From Pseudanabaena galeata CCNP1313 (lineage in GTDB: Bacteria; Cyanobacteriota; Cyanobacteriia; Pseudanabaenales; Pseudanabaenaceae), in NCBI RefSeq assembly GCF_029910235.1, contig NZ_CP112874.1, positions 4,330,501-4,394,500 of the forward strand: a stretch of DNA of 64,000 nucleotides. Reading direction: 5' to 3'. The notes under the pieces were generated by a model. That model saw only the letters and a list, made by a program, of their open reading frames with translations, searched no databases and was not told where the DNA came from. A program made the position numbers and the translations under genes. This document shows positions 34,348 to 44,677 of the stretch, piece by piece. The stretch's first letter is position 1; every line of letters begins with the position of its first letter.

Positions 34348-34893
34348 ATGTCTTCGGAACATCCACCAGTTATGTTGGTGGACGCTTATAACGTGATTGG
34401 ACTGTGGCGGCATTTGCAGGAAATGAGAGATCTGCAAGGGTTTGACATTGCCCGATCGCATTTAACCGAGATAATGGTCAACTTTAGTGCCTATCACGGC
34501 TATAAAACGACATTGGTTTTTGATGCCTATGTACAGGCGACACCCGCTAAAGCTGAAAAAATAACGAAAAATCTTAGGCTGTATTTTACTGATCATAACG
34601 AAACTGCGGATACTTATATTGAGCGTCAATGTGGCAAATACCGACGTGATCCGCTTAGACATTTAAAAAGGATTATTGTCGTCACTTCCGATCGCGCTCA
34701 GCAGCTTACCGCAGTGGGCTTTGGAGCTGAGTGGCTATCGGCAACAGCATTAGAACAGGAAGTGGAAGCAACTCTGCGATCGGTACAAAGTCGGCAAAAA
34801 CCACAAAAGGCTAATACGAGTAATCTTTTGGGCAATCGGATTGATAGTGAGACTAAAGCTCAATTAGCGAAGTGGCGTAATAGCCTGAGTTAG
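34348..34893 (+). CDS. NYN-domain (YacP-like) ribonuclease
   Basis: 181 residues of the NYN/PIN-like nuclease group related to YacP/Rae1. Acidic metal-binding positions are visible in MLVDAYNVIG (D12), LVFDAYVQAT (D52), ETADTYIERQ and VTSDRAQQL. YacP proteins cleave mRNA or process RNA on ribosomes; the plastid relatives act in RNA metabolism. The C-terminal basic helix is typical. ATG 34348 is the first start and gives a normal N-terminus. It is followed by MITE copy 2. Confidence 0.85.
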   Translation: MSSEHPPVMLVDAYNVIGLWRHLQEMRDLQGFDIARSHLTEIMVNFSAYHGYKTTLVFDAYVQATPAKAEKITKNLRLYFTDHNETADTYIERQCGKYRRDPLRHLKRIIVVTSDRAQQLTAVGFGAEWLSATALEQEVEATLRSVQSRQKPQKANTSNLLGNRIDSETKAQLAKWRNSLS

Positions 34894-34918
34894 CTATGAT
34901 AGAAGGATTCTATTCTTT

Positions 34919-35040
34919 AATTAACGTCAGTTTGACGAAAGCGAAAAATGGTAAGAATCGCTTAGCGATTCTTACCATTTTTCGCCATTTGCGGCGTGCG
35001 AAGCACGCCGCAAATGGCTATATCGAACTCACGTTTAATT
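34919..35040. repeat. Double-hairpin MITE, copy 2 (complete)
   Basis: About 122 bp bounded by TTAATTAACGTCAGTTTGA and the inverted counterpart TCGAACTCACGTTTAATTA. It contains hairpin B (GCGAAAAATGGTAAGAATCGC stem) and hairpin A (GCCATTTGCGGCGTGC stem, GAA loop). This is the most complete of the three copies and shows terminal inverted repeats on both sides. It lies between the NYN gene and the WD40 gene. Confidence 0.85.
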
Positions 35041-35139
35041 AGCGCCGCTAAGCCTCTCTAGGAGGTAGTTTGAAATTAACCCGATCCGAGGTTTCTTTAG
35101 TTTTGGTACTAGTGGCGATCGCTAAAGTCCACTTTTTAC

Positions 35140-38100
35140 TCACACATTACTTAACTGTCGCCAATAGTCTTCTAACCATACTTCCCCTTGCCTAATGAGA
35201 TGGGTAAGGTCAAAATTCCACAGCCCGATCGCATTGCTGCCATGACCAGAAACAAAGCCATAACCATCAGGTCGGAAGCATAAACTAATGGGGGTATGAT
35301 CGGGACAAGATAGGGTTTGTAGCTCTTTGCCATCAAGGTTCCAGAGCTTAATTGTATTGTCGCTACTGCCTGAAATAATATTGCGTCCATCGGGACTAAA
35401 CCCAACCGCCCATACAACTGCCTCATGTCCTCTAAAGGTATGGATTAGCTCACCCGCTAAATTCCATAGTTTAAGCGTATTGTCGCTACTACCCGATAGC
35501 ACTAGTTCGCCATCGGGACTAAAACAGGCACTCCAGACTGCGCCGCGATGATCGCGGAGAGTAGCCAATTCGTGACCGTCAAGACTCCATAATTTAATTG
35601 TGTCATCACCGCTACCCGATAATACTCTTTGACCATCGGGGCTAAATTTAACAGTCCAGATCGTGGAGCGATGTCCTGAGAGTGAACATAGCTCTACACC
35701 ATTCCCCGTGCCGTCAATTTGCCATATTTTTACCAATTTGTCCCCACTGCCAGAGACAACCTGTTGTCCGTTGGGGCTAATATCCACTGTCCATACTGCT
35801 GTGCTGTGACCCACTAGACTTTGTTTTAGTTGCGGATTTGTTCCCATTGACCAAAGGGCGATCGCATTATCGCCACTACCGATCGCAAGGGTTTGACCAT
35901 CAGGACTAAAGCTGACACTTAAAATATCATGTTCACATTCTATGGTTTGGCACAGATTACCCTGCATATCCCAAATTTTGATGCACTTATCTAAGCTGCC
36001 CGAAACAAAGGTTTGACCATCGGGGCTAATTGCCACAGTTCGTACCGCCGCACTATGTCCATCCCAAAGCTGTTGTACACGATTATTGATTTCCCATAGA
36101 CGCACTGTGCAGTCGAGACTGGCTGAGAGCAGGTTTTTTCCATCAGGGCTAAAGCTGACCGATCGCACCGCCTCGTCATGTCCTTTGAGGGTTTGCAGTT
36201 CGTGACCTTGCAAATCCCAAAGCTTAATATTTTTATCGGCGCTTCCTGATGCCAGAATGTTACTGTCTGGACTAAAGCTAAGGCTGCGAATAGCGCTGGT
36301 ATGCCCTTGAATTGAGAATATTTCTGTAGCTTGCAAGTTCTGAAGATCCGAGTCGGCTCCCTTTTCCATTTGCCAGATTTTCAGCATATTATCGCCACTG
36401 CCAGAGGCGATTAGCATTCCATTGGCGCTGAGGCTCAGACATCGGATATCTGCAGTATGTCCTTTGAGAGTTTGTAATATTGTGCCATCTAGTGACCAGA
36501 TCATAATGTTTTTGTCAGAGCCGCCCGAAATGATCAATTCTCCATTAGGGCTGAATAGCACATTTCGCACATCGCCGCGATGTCCACTCAGGGTCTGGAT
36601 TTCAGTACCGTCAAGTTGCCAAAGTTTGATGGTTTTGTCAGCGCTGCCCGAAACGATGAGATTACCATCGTTATTAAATCTGGCGCTCCAGACGGCTCCT
36701 GTATGCCCTGTAAATGTATGCAGGCGATCGCCTTGGAGATTCCAAAGCCCAATAGTTTTATCGCTACTACTAGAGAGAATCATCTGTCCATCGGGACTAA
36801 AGGAAGCGCTGCGAATTGCGCCTGTATGCCCAATTAGTTCGCCGATCTGCGTTCCATTTGCTTGCCAAATTTTAATCTTATTGTCTAGTCCACCAGTGAC
36901 AAATAACGAAGCATCGGCATTATATTCCGCACTCCATACCCCTTCTAAATGGGAATTGATGCGATTCTTTTCTTTGATTTCATAAATAGCGCGGTAAATA
37001 GTACTAGTTAATTGCCAGCGCGTCTCTGAAGCGATCGCTTGAATCTCTGGCAGCCATTTAGTCGCCATCCGTATGGCTTTAGATAGTTCACTGAGGTCGA
37101 GGAGTCGGTTCGATAGCAAACTGTTCAACCCCAAACTATCGGCGATCGCCTGTGAGTTTTTGAGGGAACTTTCTAGTTGGCGCACCGTTTGCCGTAATTC
37201 AGTTTGGGTTTTCTCTAGTTCCTTTTGCAGCTTTTGCAGTTCAGGTGACTGTGATTTGCGGATGATTACGGCTAAATAGTCATGGACTAGCTGACAGCGA
37301 TTAGTGGTTGCTTCAGGAATCAGCACTACCAACCCCGAACCAATGAGAATCTGTAAAACCAATTCGATCTTGTCAAGATCGAATTCACTGTGTTTATCAG
37401 AATCTGGTGCTTCCTGATCATCAGCATTGCCAAGAAAGCTGGAAATGGTTTGTCCTTGTTCTCGCACTTCACGATCAAGATTGTATAGTTCTCTCTCCAG
37501 ATCACCATAGGTTTTCAATGGTCTTGTGCCTTTTTCATCGGTCAGCAAATACAAAATCAAATTAGTGAGGCGATAGTTTTCTTTACCGCAATCACAAACC
37601 ACACTATCTAGATAGCGCTGCACTAACTTTTCCGTAGGATGACTACCCAGTTTTTGGTATTGCTTGATCGTACTAATTTGATCCTGCTGTAGTTGTGCGC
37701 CCACAATTTGTAGCTCAATCGGGCGCACTTCATCCTGTTCATTGGTTAGATCTCGCACCAATAGATCAATTAATTGCGGTTCTAGATAAAATTGCGCTCT
37801 CTCCGTCAATGTCCTAATCGTGGAATGGGCGGCGGCTGTGGAGAAATTACCCATTTGATAGAGAACATTTTTGCTGAGAATGTCATTGTCGATCGCACTC
37901 ATATTGGCAATACGATTGCCCTCTAGTAGATAATGAATATAGTCTTCACGCAGGGATAGAACTACTTTGAGAGACGATAAATATTGGAAGTCACTGAGCA
38001 AACTGCCTAAAAATTCAAAAAAGCGCTGCCGTTCTGAAACTTGATATTGATGGACAAAAAAGAACTCTTCAAATTGATCAAATATTAAGACCGAACGGAA

Positions 38101-40050
38101 ATTATGGGATTCATTCCAGCGCAACTGTTCGATAATGCGATCGCATAGTGAGTGCTTATCTGATGTGGCGGGGTCAATCGGATTAGCGAGCAACGGTGCA
38201 GAATTTAGTTGCAACAATTCTAATGAATCGATCAATAGATCGGTGATTTCCTGATCCCAACTGGTGTAAACCCTTTGAAATATAGGAATTACCGTGCGTC
38301 CACCATAGGTAGTTTGTTGCAAAGCGGGCATTAGCCCTGCATTTACAAAGGAACTTTTACCAACCCCAGAGTTACCATGTAAAACGATCAATTTGTAACG
38401 GGGTTCACTAATACGCCTAGTTAGTTCATCTAAATCTTGTTTGCGTCCTGACGCATAGATTTCGGGAGAGATAATGAATCGATTTTTTTGACCAGAAAAG
38501 CTCGAATATTCTTCGAGACAGGACTGCAATTGTCCTGCACCGATAAAAGCGCGATATCCATAGCGCTGCTCGATTGCGAGGCGTTCTTGTTTAGTTTGGA
38601 AAGCTTCTAAATATCTTCCCTGTACAAAATATAAATCCCGTAATTGATTCAAAATGCGAATGTACATGTGGGGATGTCCACAATGGCTACGCTTGCGGGC
38701 TTTAAGCAGGTTTTCTAAGGCAGTTTCATGGTTGTTTAGCTGGATTTGTGCTTCTGCTAGATAACACCAATACAAACCATAGAGCCAATGATAGGTATTA
38801 GGGGTTTGGGACAGTAGTGAGAGCGCTTGCTCAGCATATTCCTGTGCTATTTGCCATTGTTGTTGAGCGAGGGCGACTTCGGCAAGGAAGCCATAGTCAG
38901 CAGCGAGGTAATGGGTCTGTTCTTGATGTACCGATAAAGCTTTGTGAGAGAGAGCTTTTAATTCTGTCCAAGATTGGAGGTGGTGCAGAGTGCGTTGTAA
39001 TTGCAGATAGCATTCGGACATTAGATCGGGGCGATCGGCAATCTCAAAACAAGCAAGACTGCGGAAAAACAAATCTTGAACCGTTTGCCAGTTCTCTTCA
39101 TGGGAATGCTTTTCTAATTTAGTTAGGTGATAGCGCCGCCGCCCAATTTGATAGAGAAGTAATCCTTGTCGCTCAAAGTTTTGGATCGATTCCCAATATT
39201 GATAACTGGCTTGCAAGTAGGACAGGGAAGTACTAAATTCGGCGGTATTCATGCCGCGAATGAAGTCTAGCCCTGCTTTTAGAGCGGGGGCGATCGCCTG
39301 TCCTTGGTTCCGTAAATCTCGCAAAGCTAGATCTAACTCCGATAGATAAATGCCACCTAAATGCGATATGCGCCCAAGGCTATAGCTAGGATCGATCAAT
39401 TTGGCACTAAGAGCCATGTTAAACAGGGCTTCTGTCCCTGAATATAATGATTCCTTAAGATCATTACCTGCGATCGCCAATTCAATGGTTGTTGTCCAAC
39501 TCTCAAAGTCAGGTGCAACCCGAATCATCCGCTTCAGGACATCATCATTAATCCACAGTACAATCGGGAAATGGCAATTTTTACGAAACTCTTCGCGGAT
39601 TTGGTTCAGACTCTTGACTAGTCCATCGACATTACCGCTAAGCTCAATCCCTGTCACCATTATGGATGTAGTTGCCGTCGAGCCTTCTGGTTGAATCAAC
39701 TGATAAATTGATGATGTCGTTGCCTCAATGCCCACTTGACGGATTGGCATAGAACTAATCTCACATAGTCTAGCGATCGCGCGATCGCGCAGATTTGCAT
39801 AGTTGCACCTTGCTAGCAGCAATGTAAACGTATTCTCATAGATGTCCAAAAGCAAAGATAGCTCTTGGATTGCATCTTCCATTTCTGAGGAGATATTAAA
39901 GGAACTCACCAAATCACTTTGATAGCGATCCTGTTGCGAGGTCATGGTCTGGATTGCTTGCTCAGTCTCTGGAGAAAAGTAAAAGACGGTTACATCTTCG
40001 CGGGATTGAGATTGCTTATAGTTGGCATTATCGGCATTATCATTTTGCAT
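35140..40050 (-). CDS. STAND NTPase with TPR-like region and 14 WD40 repeats
   Basis: A 1636-residue multidomain protein. Residues 1-~215 resemble the non-catalytic STAND-like module often found in cyanobacterial conflict proteins (PIVLWINDDVLKRM, then APDFESWTTTIE). A TPR-like helical region follows to ~510. An nSTAND1-type NTPase has Walker A HGNSGVGKSS near 560 and Walker B LIFDQFEEFF near 652. A coiled coil lies at ~935-970. Fourteen WD40 units (GSxDxxIKLW endings) run from ~1030 to the end, enough for two seven-bladed propellers. STAND-WD40 proteins are sensors that oligomerise on ligand binding. It is encoded 13 bp after the ATPase gene at 40064, so the two form a pair. No nuclease or other effector domain was recognised. 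Confidence 0.85.
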   Translation of the reverse strand: MQNDNADNANYKQSQSREDVTVFYFSPETEQAIQTMTSQQDRYQSDLVSSFNISSEMEDAIQELSLLLDIYENTFTLLLARCNYANLRDRAIARLCEISSMPIRQVGIEATTSSIYQLIQPEGSTATTSIMVTGIELSGNVDGLVKSLNQIREEFRKNCHFPIVLWINDDVLKRMIRVAPDFESWTTTIELAIAGNDLKESLYSGTEALFNMALSAKLIDPSYSLGRISHLGGIYLSELDLALRDLRNQGQAIAPALKAGLDFIRGMNTAEFSTSLSYLQASYQYWESIQNFERQGLLLYQIGRRRYHLTKLEKHSHEENWQTVQDLFFRSLACFEIADRPDLMSECYLQLQRTLHHLQSWTELKALSHKALSVHQEQTHYLAADYGFLAEVALAQQQWQIAQEYAEQALSLLSQTPNTYHWLYGLYWCYLAEAQIQLNNHETALENLLKARKRSHCGHPHMYIRILNQLRDLYFVQGRYLEAFQTKQERLAIEQRYGYRAFIGAGQLQSCLEEYSSFSGQKNRFIISPEIYASGRKQDLDELTRRISEPRYKLIVLHGNSGVGKSSFVNAGLMPALQQTTYGGRTVIPIFQRVYTSWDQEITDLLIDSLELLQLNSAPLLANPIDPATSDKHSLCDRIIEQLRWNESHNFRSVLIFDQFEEFFFVHQYQVSERQRFFEFLGSLLSDFQYLSSLKVVLSLREDYIHYLLEGNRIANMSAIDNDILSKNVLYQMGNFSTAAAHSTIRTLTERAQFYLEPQLIDLLVRDLTNEQDEVRPIELQIVGAQLQQDQISTIKQYQKLGSHPTEKLVQRYLDSVVCDCGKENYRLTNLILYLLTDEKGTRPLKTYGDLERELYNLDREVREQGQTISSFLGNADDQEAPDSDKHSEFDLDKIELVLQILIGSGLVVLIPEATTNRCQLVHDYLAVIIRKSQSPELQKLQKELEKTQTELRQTVRQLESSLKNSQAIADSLGLNSLLSNRLLDLSELSKAIRMATKWLPEIQAIASETRWQLTSTIYRAIYEIKEKNRINSHLEGVWSAEYNADASLFVTGGLDNKIKIWQANGTQIGELIGHTGAIRSASFSPDGQMILSSSSDKTIGLWNLQGDRLHTFTGHTGAVWSARFNNDGNLIVSGSADKTIKLWQLDGTEIQTLSGHRGDVRNVLFSPNGELIISGGSDKNIMIWSLDGTILQTLKGHTADIRCLSLSANGMLIASGSGDNMLKIWQMEKGADSDLQNLQATEIFSIQGHTSAIRSLSFSPDSNILASGSADKNIKLWDLQGHELQTLKGHDEAVRSVSFSPDGKNLLSASLDCTVRLWEINNRVQQLWDGHSAAVRTVAISPDGQTFVSGSLDKCIKIWDMQGNLCQTIECEHDILSVSFSPDGQTLAIGSGDNAIALWSMGTNPQLKQSLVGHSTAVWTVDISPNGQQVVSGSGDKLVKIWQIDGTGNGVELCSLSGHRSTIWTVKFSPDGQRVLSGSGDDTIKLWSLDGHELATLRDHRGAVWSACFSPDGELVLSGSSDNTLKLWNLAGELIHTFRGHEAVVWAVGFSPDGRNIISGSSDNTIKLWNLDGKELQTLSCPDHTPISLCFRPDGYGFVSGHGSNAIGLWNFDLTHLIRQGEVWLEDYWRQLSNV

Positions 40051-40063
40051 GTTTGTTCATGAC

Positions 40064-41419
40064 CTATCCGCTAAATTCGGGAGCATTGGCAAGCACAGGA
40101 TTGACCTCAAACCAAGAACCGTTCTCATCTTGATATTCGTAGACATACATACTTCTAATCAAGGTTTGATAGCCCGTATCGCCAACCACTTTCTTGGTGG
40201 CGTTGACCTGACGCAATAACTTCCATTCTTCATCATCTATGGATAGAGTTAGTTCATTGCGGCGTTTACGGATTGTATCTTCTAACACGTCAGCCGTTAC
40301 TGGCAGCCCTCTTTGTTTGCGAAGTGCATCGTTCAACAAGCGCATGATATTTCGCACATGACCACCACTAGCGAAACAGAGGCGATCGAGGGTTTGTATG
40401 CTATCAAATATTTGATCGATCGCTGCTAAGCGTTGATCATCACTCTGATCTGGCATCACCCGCGATAGAACCATCTGCCGTAACAATGCCAAACCTTCTG
40501 CATGGGGATGACCATTACGGCGGACTACAGGAACCATTGGCAAGACAATCGGATCGGTCATAAATCTGGCGGTCAGGGTTCCATAATCCCGCGAAAATCT
40601 CAATGCGAGGGGCATGGTATAGACCAAATGGCATTGCAATTTGCGAAGTTGTTCGGCGCGATCAACAAATAGATATTCGGTTTGTGGTCGCCCCCAAGGT
40701 TTCGGCGAATCATCCACGCGATCGAGGTTATCGACAATTACCACCAGCCCTTCTTTGCCCAATTTTTTTAAATCAGCGATTCCAGGCAAAAGAATTTCTT
40801 GATTGATTAAATCTAGCAAACCATTGGTTTTTGGTTCCATGTAGCCCCGTAGCTTACTTCGCATATCGGGGCTATCTTTAGTTTTTGCCGATAGCTTACC
40901 AATACCCAAAGACAGCGAAAATTCGCCACTGGTACTCGCTTCCACCTTGCCAACCCCCGGTACATCAGCTTCTGCCGACAGTTCTATTTCTGTTTGCAAA
41001 ATCTTAACCGCCCCATTGAGCATAGCGCGAAAGCCCTTTGCTTCAGTTTTAACCTTGGCAGTTTCGAGGCTATCCACCACACGGCGGGCGATCGCCAATA
41101 AAATATCACTGAGGTCAACATCGCCCATTTCCATATCTTGACTGGACTCGAAATAGACCACATGGAAGCCTTCGGCTTCTAATTTTTGTTTTAGTTGCAA
41201 AATTTCCGTAGACTTGCCACAACCAATATGTCCTGTAAAGAGTTGACAGGTAGGCTGTCCATCGGAAAATAAAGAAATATTATCTTTTAGGTCTTCGACA
41301 ACCTGACCACCACGTACTGTGGAAAAGTCAATGTAATATTTTTTATCCTCTTCGTCATCGGCTCTCAACGTTCGACTAGGATCTGTCGCCTTAAAAAACT
41401 TCTTGTAATCTACGCTCAT
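40064..41419 (-). CDS. P-loop ATPase paired with the STAND-WD40 protein
   Basis: 451 residues. Walker A GHIGCGKST at 63-71, Walker B LVVIVDNLDRVDD near 226, and a C-terminal helical region (CFASGGHVRNIMRLL) as in KAP/AAA-like STAND ATPases. A Gly/Ala-rich middle (~110-185) is unusual. It is the first gene of the pair; the WD40 gene begins 13 bp after its stop. Similar ATPase-plus-repeat-protein pairs occur in cyanobacteria and have been proposed as conflict (defence) systems; a partner role is inferred, not shown. Confidence 0.8.
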   Translation of the reverse strand: MSVDYKKFFKATDPSRTLRADDEEDKKYYIDFSTVRGGQVVEDLKDNISLFSDGQPTCQLFTGHIGCGKSTEILQLKQKLEAEGFHVVYFESSQDMEMGDVDLSDILLAIARRVVDSLETAKVKTEAKGFRAMLNGAVKILQTEIELSAEADVPGVGKVEASTSGEFSLSLGIGKLSAKTKDSPDMRSKLRGYMEPKTNGLLDLINQEILLPGIADLKKLGKEGLVVIVDNLDRVDDSPKPWGRPQTEYLFVDRAEQLRKLQCHLVYTMPLALRFSRDYGTLTARFMTDPIVLPMVPVVRRNGHPHAEGLALLRQMVLSRVMPDQSDDQRLAAIDQIFDSIQTLDRLCFASGGHVRNIMRLLNDALRKQRGLPVTADVLEDTIRKRRNELTLSIDDEEWKLLRQVNATKKVVGDTGYQTLIRSMYVYEYQDENGSWFEVNPVLANAPEFSG

Positions 41420-41495
41420 GGGTCATCTCATTCCTCTTTTGCTGAGACCATTATAGCGACATATAGCGATCGCTGATTATTCCCGCTAAACAACA

Positions 41496-41530
41496 ATAGG
41501 CTGTAGCGCAACGCGCTACAGCCTATTGGG
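41496..41530. terminator. Hairpin downstream of dnaK
   Basis: CAATAGGCTGTAGCGC pairs with its complement around AAC. A second small AGCGC/GCGCT stem lies at 41538-41550, next to the dnaK stop. Confidence 0.7.
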
Positions 41531-41553
41531 AAAATCAGCGCATCGCGCTATTA

Positions 41554-43458
41554 CTATTTCGACTCAGTGAAGTCAGCATCGATCACATCATCATCACCGC
41601 TTGCCGCATCACGAGTGCTATCTTCAGGAGCCGCACCACTTTGATCGGCTTCCGCACCACCCTGTTGATAAACCGAGGAGCTAAGGGCATAGAGCGCTTG
41701 CTTCAGTTCTTCAGCTTGAGCAGTGATCGCTTCGTGGTCATCCTTAGCGATAGATTCACGCAGAGTCTTCACCAAGCCTTCAATCTTGGTTTTGTCCGCA
41801 TCAGGAACCTTGTCGCCGAGATCCTTAATTTGTTTCTCAGCTTGGTATGCGAGAGAGTCAGCTTGGTTCTTCTCTTCAATGCGATCGCGCTTCTCTTTAT
41901 CAGCAGCAGAATTACGCTCAGCTTCATTAACCATGCGCTCCACCTCATCCTTAGGCAAGGTCGAAGCACCAGAAATCGAGATGGTTTGGACTTTACCAGT
42001 TCCCTTGTCCTTTGCGGTTACGGATAGTAAACCGTTAGCATCGATATCGAAGGTAACCTCGATTTGAGGTACGCCACGAGGTGCAGGAGGAATTCCATCA
42101 AGACGGAAGGTTCCCAAGCTCTTGTTGTCATTGGACATTTCCCGCTCACCTTGGAGAACATGAATTTCTACATTGCTTTGTCCATCAACGGCTGTGGAGA
42201 ACACTTCTGATTTCTTGGTAGGAACGGTGGTGTTTCTCGGAATAATCTTCGTCATGACACCGCCCAAGGTTTCCACACCGAGGGAGAGGGGGGTAACGTC
42301 AAGCAAGAGAATGTCCTTAACTTCACCAGCCAATACCCCCGCTTGGACGGCTGCACCGATCGCCACGACTTCATCGGGGTTCACACTTTGGTTGGGGTCT
42401 TTGCCAAGAATCTTCTTAACAACTTCTTGCACCGCAGGAATGCGGGTCGAACCGCCAACAAGCACAACTTCATCAATCTTCGACTTGTCGATCTTGGCAT
42501 CACGAATCGCTTGCTCTACGGGAATGCGACAGCGATCAATCAGATCAGAGCAAAGCTCTTCAAACTTAGCACGGGTCAAGGTGGTATCTAAGTGCTTAGG
42601 TCCATCTTGAGTTGCGGTGATGAAGGGAAGGTTAATTTCAGTTTGAGTAACACTAGAAAGTTCAATCTTTGCCTTTTCCGCAGCTTCAGTTAACCTTTGT
42701 AAAGCTTGTTTATCTTTGCGGAGGTCAATCCCTTCAGATGATTGGAACTGGTTAGCAAGAAAGTCTACGATCTTCTTGTCAAAGTCATCACCACCGAGGT
42801 GGGTGTCTCCACTGGTGGACATTACTTCAAATACGCCATCGCCAACTTCGAGGATAGATACGTCAAATGTACCGCCACCAAGGTCAAATACAAGAATAGT
42901 TTCGTTAGTTTTGCTATCAAGCCCATAGGCTAGAGCGGCAGCAGTAGGCTCGTTAATAATCCGCAGAACTTCAACACCTGCAATCTTACCAGCGTCTTTA
43001 GTTGCTTGACGCTGAGAGTCATTGAAATATGCAGGAACTGTGATAACTGCTTGGGTGACGGTTTCGCCTAAATATTTGCTAGCGTCATCAACTAGCTTGC
43101 GTAGTACTTGGGCAGAGATTTCTTCGGGGGCAAATTGTTTGCTAGCCGCAGGTGCATCAATTTTAACGTTTTCGCCCACCTTCATAACTTTGTAAGCGAC
43201 TTGCTTAGATTCGCCGCTAACTTCGTCATAACGTCTGCCGATAAAGCGCTTTACTGAATAAAATGTGTTTTCAGTATTCATCACAGCTTGACGCTTAGCA
43301 ATTTGTCCAACTAAGCGATCGCCATTTTTGGCATAAGCGACAACTGAGGGCGTGGTACGGAAGCCTTCGGCGTTTGCAATCACCGTTGGCTTGCCCCCTT
43401 CCATGACGGCGACGACTGAGTTTGTCGTACCTAAGTCGATTCCAACTACTTTAGCCAT
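41554..43458 (-). CDS. dnaK: Molecular chaperone DnaK (Hsp70)
   Basis: 634-residue Hsp70. ATPase domain with [17 protein letters not shown] at the start, the [17 protein letters not shown] segment and [16 protein letters not shown]-type phosphate loop (here [13 protein letters not shown]); linker DVTPLSLG; substrate domain; and an acidic C-terminal tail ending [13 protein letters not shown], as in the DnaK2 type that works with DnaJ/GrpE under heat stress. No dnaJ or grpE adjoins it. The 231-bp upstream gap contains no CIRCE element that I could see. Confidence 0.97.
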   Translation of the reverse strand: MAKVVGIDLGTTNSVVAVMEGGKPTVIANAEGFRTTPSVVAYAKNGDRLVGQIAKRQAVMNTENTFYSVKRFIGRRYDEVSGESKQVAYKVMKVGENVKIDAPAASKQFAPEEISAQVLRKLVDDASKYLGETVTQAVITVPAYFNDSQRQATKDAGKIAGVEVLRIINEPTAAALAYGLDSKTNETILVFDLGGGTFDVSILEVGDGVFEVMSTSGDTHLGGDDFDKKIVDFLANQFQSSEGIDLRKDKQALQRLTEAAEKAKIELSSVTQTEINLPFITATQDGPKHLDTTLTRAKFEELCSDLIDRCRIPVEQAIRDAKIDKSKIDEVVLVGGSTRIPAVQEVVKKILGKDPNQSVNPDEVVAIGAAVQAGVLAGEVKDILLLDVTPLSLGVETLGGVMTKIIPRNTTVPTKKSEVFSTAVDGQSNVEIHVLQGEREMSNDNKSLGTFRLDGIPPAPRGVPQIEVTFDIDANGLLSVTAKDKGTGKVQTISISGASTLPKDEVERMVNEAERNSAADKEKRDRIEEKNQADSLAYQAEKQIKDLGDKVPDADKTKIEGLVKTLRESIAKDDHEAITAQAEELKQALYALSSSVYQQGGAEADQSGAAPEDSTRDAASGDDDVIDADFTESK

Positions 43459-43647
43459 AAGGCTTCTAACTCCTAAGTTTTGTTAATCTTTAATCTCATA
43501 CAAGATTAACCACTTTTCCCGATTAGCACATCAGGGGGACTCTACCTAATCTGGTAGGGTTTCCCGTACAATCCTTAAAAGTAGAGGCGATCGCGACGCT
43601 CTGCTTATACTTTTTGGCACATCAACATTTCAAATGAGCCACAATGG

Positions 43648-43686
43648 ATTTTTGGAAAGTTTTGCGAAGCACCAACTTCCAAAAAT
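43648..43686. terminator. Imperfect hairpin at the end of the pentapeptide gene
   Basis: ATTTTTGGAAAGTT and AACTTCCAAAAAT pair around a GCGAAGC-type centre, 2 bp past the stop of the minus-strand gene. Confidence 0.65.
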
Positions 43687-43689
43687 CTC

Positions 43690-44457
43690 TTAGTTTAGTT
43701 TTGAAAGCTTAGCGCTATATGACAAGAGTGCTTTAGGAACATTTTGAGCATTCTTTAATCCAATCACACTATTCCAATTAGTATCATGTCCTTTGACATT
43801 TTTTCCCCAACAGATTTTATGAAGATTTGCGCCTTCCATATTTGCCCCACTCAAATTCACATCACGCAAATCAGCCCAACTTAAATCAGCATCACGCAGA
43901 TTTGCTCCGCTTAAGTCTGCGCCACTAAAATCGGTGTTTTGTAATTGCGATCGCTCTAAATTAGCACAGTAAAACTTGGTATTCCACAAAATTGCATTGC
44001 TTAAATCAGTGCCTTTTAAATTAGCTTGCCAAAATATGGCATGACTGGCATTGATATTTTGTAAATTAGCTTTTTCGAGGTTGGTGCTATTAAAGTTTGC
44101 ACTGATCGCATTAGATCTTTGTAAATTGCTATGACTGAGATCGGCAAAAGTAAAAATAGTGCTGTATAGATTCGCATCACTAAGATTGGCATGATGCAGA
44201 GAACCTGTCGCGATCGCCCCATTTAAAGTCGCTTTAGCTAGGTTTGCATATTCTAAGTTCGCCTCGATTAAGTTAGCGTGATATAAATCTGCACCTTCGA
44301 GATTTGCCATACTTAAGTTGGCATAGCGCAAATCAGCAATGCTAAGGGCTGCATTGTCTAAGGCGATAGCTGCATCTGGATCGATCTTTCGCCAATGATT
44401 CCAGCCCTTTATCCCTTTCGCTAGTAGTTGCAATTGTTGTATATCAGACATACTCAC
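43690..44457 (-). CDS. Pentapeptide-repeat protein
   Basis: 255 residues made mostly of A(D/N)LxX pentapeptides (for example LSMANLEGADLYHANLIEAN) between ~40 and 215, which fold as a right-handed quadrilateral beta-helix. A short N-terminal helix (QQLQLLAKGIKGWNHWRK) and a non-repeat C-terminal piece flank it. Such proteins are abundant in cyanobacteria and mostly lack a known function; the helix resembles DNA in size in MfpA/Qnr proteins. No transmembrane segment or signal is visible. Confidence 0.88.
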   Translation of the reverse strand: MSMSDIQQLQLLAKGIKGWNHWRKIDPDAAIALDNAALSIADLRYANLSMANLEGADLYHANLIEANLEYANLAKATLNGAIATGSLHHANLSDANLYSTIFTFADLSHSNLQRSNAISANFNSTNLEKANLQNINASHAIFWQANLKGTDLSNAILWNTKFYCANLERSQLQNTDFSGADLSGANLRDADLSWADLRDVNLSGANMEGANLHKICWGKNVKGHDTNWNSVIGLKNAQNVPKALLSYSAKLSKLN

Positions 44458-44677
44458 CTCTCAATGCAGGAACGCAAATTAAATAACATATGAAAGGAGG
44501 GGCGATTTTAATCGCTAATTAGACCATGAATCGTAAGTTTATCAGTAGAAACCATCCCTGTAGCAGACGATGATTTTAATAAATTCTCAGTCCCAAGAAT
44601 AAAAAAACAAAAAATGTCACCAAAGTTCTTAAATCTCTCTCTAAATTTAACGTGAATTAGATATCCTTAAGGACCCT

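Noticed and set aside
35172-36985. Several ORFs on both strands inside the WD40 gene
   Set aside because: Shadow frames caused by the repetitive WD40 coding sequence.
41641-42928. Long plus-strand ORFs opposite dnaK
   Set aside because: Antisense shadows of a strongly biased coding sequence.
43459-43689. CIRCE heat-shock operator before dnaK
   Set aside because: No TTAGCACTC-N9-GAGTGCTAA-type inverted repeat is present; only a weak CTACC/GGTAG stem is seen.
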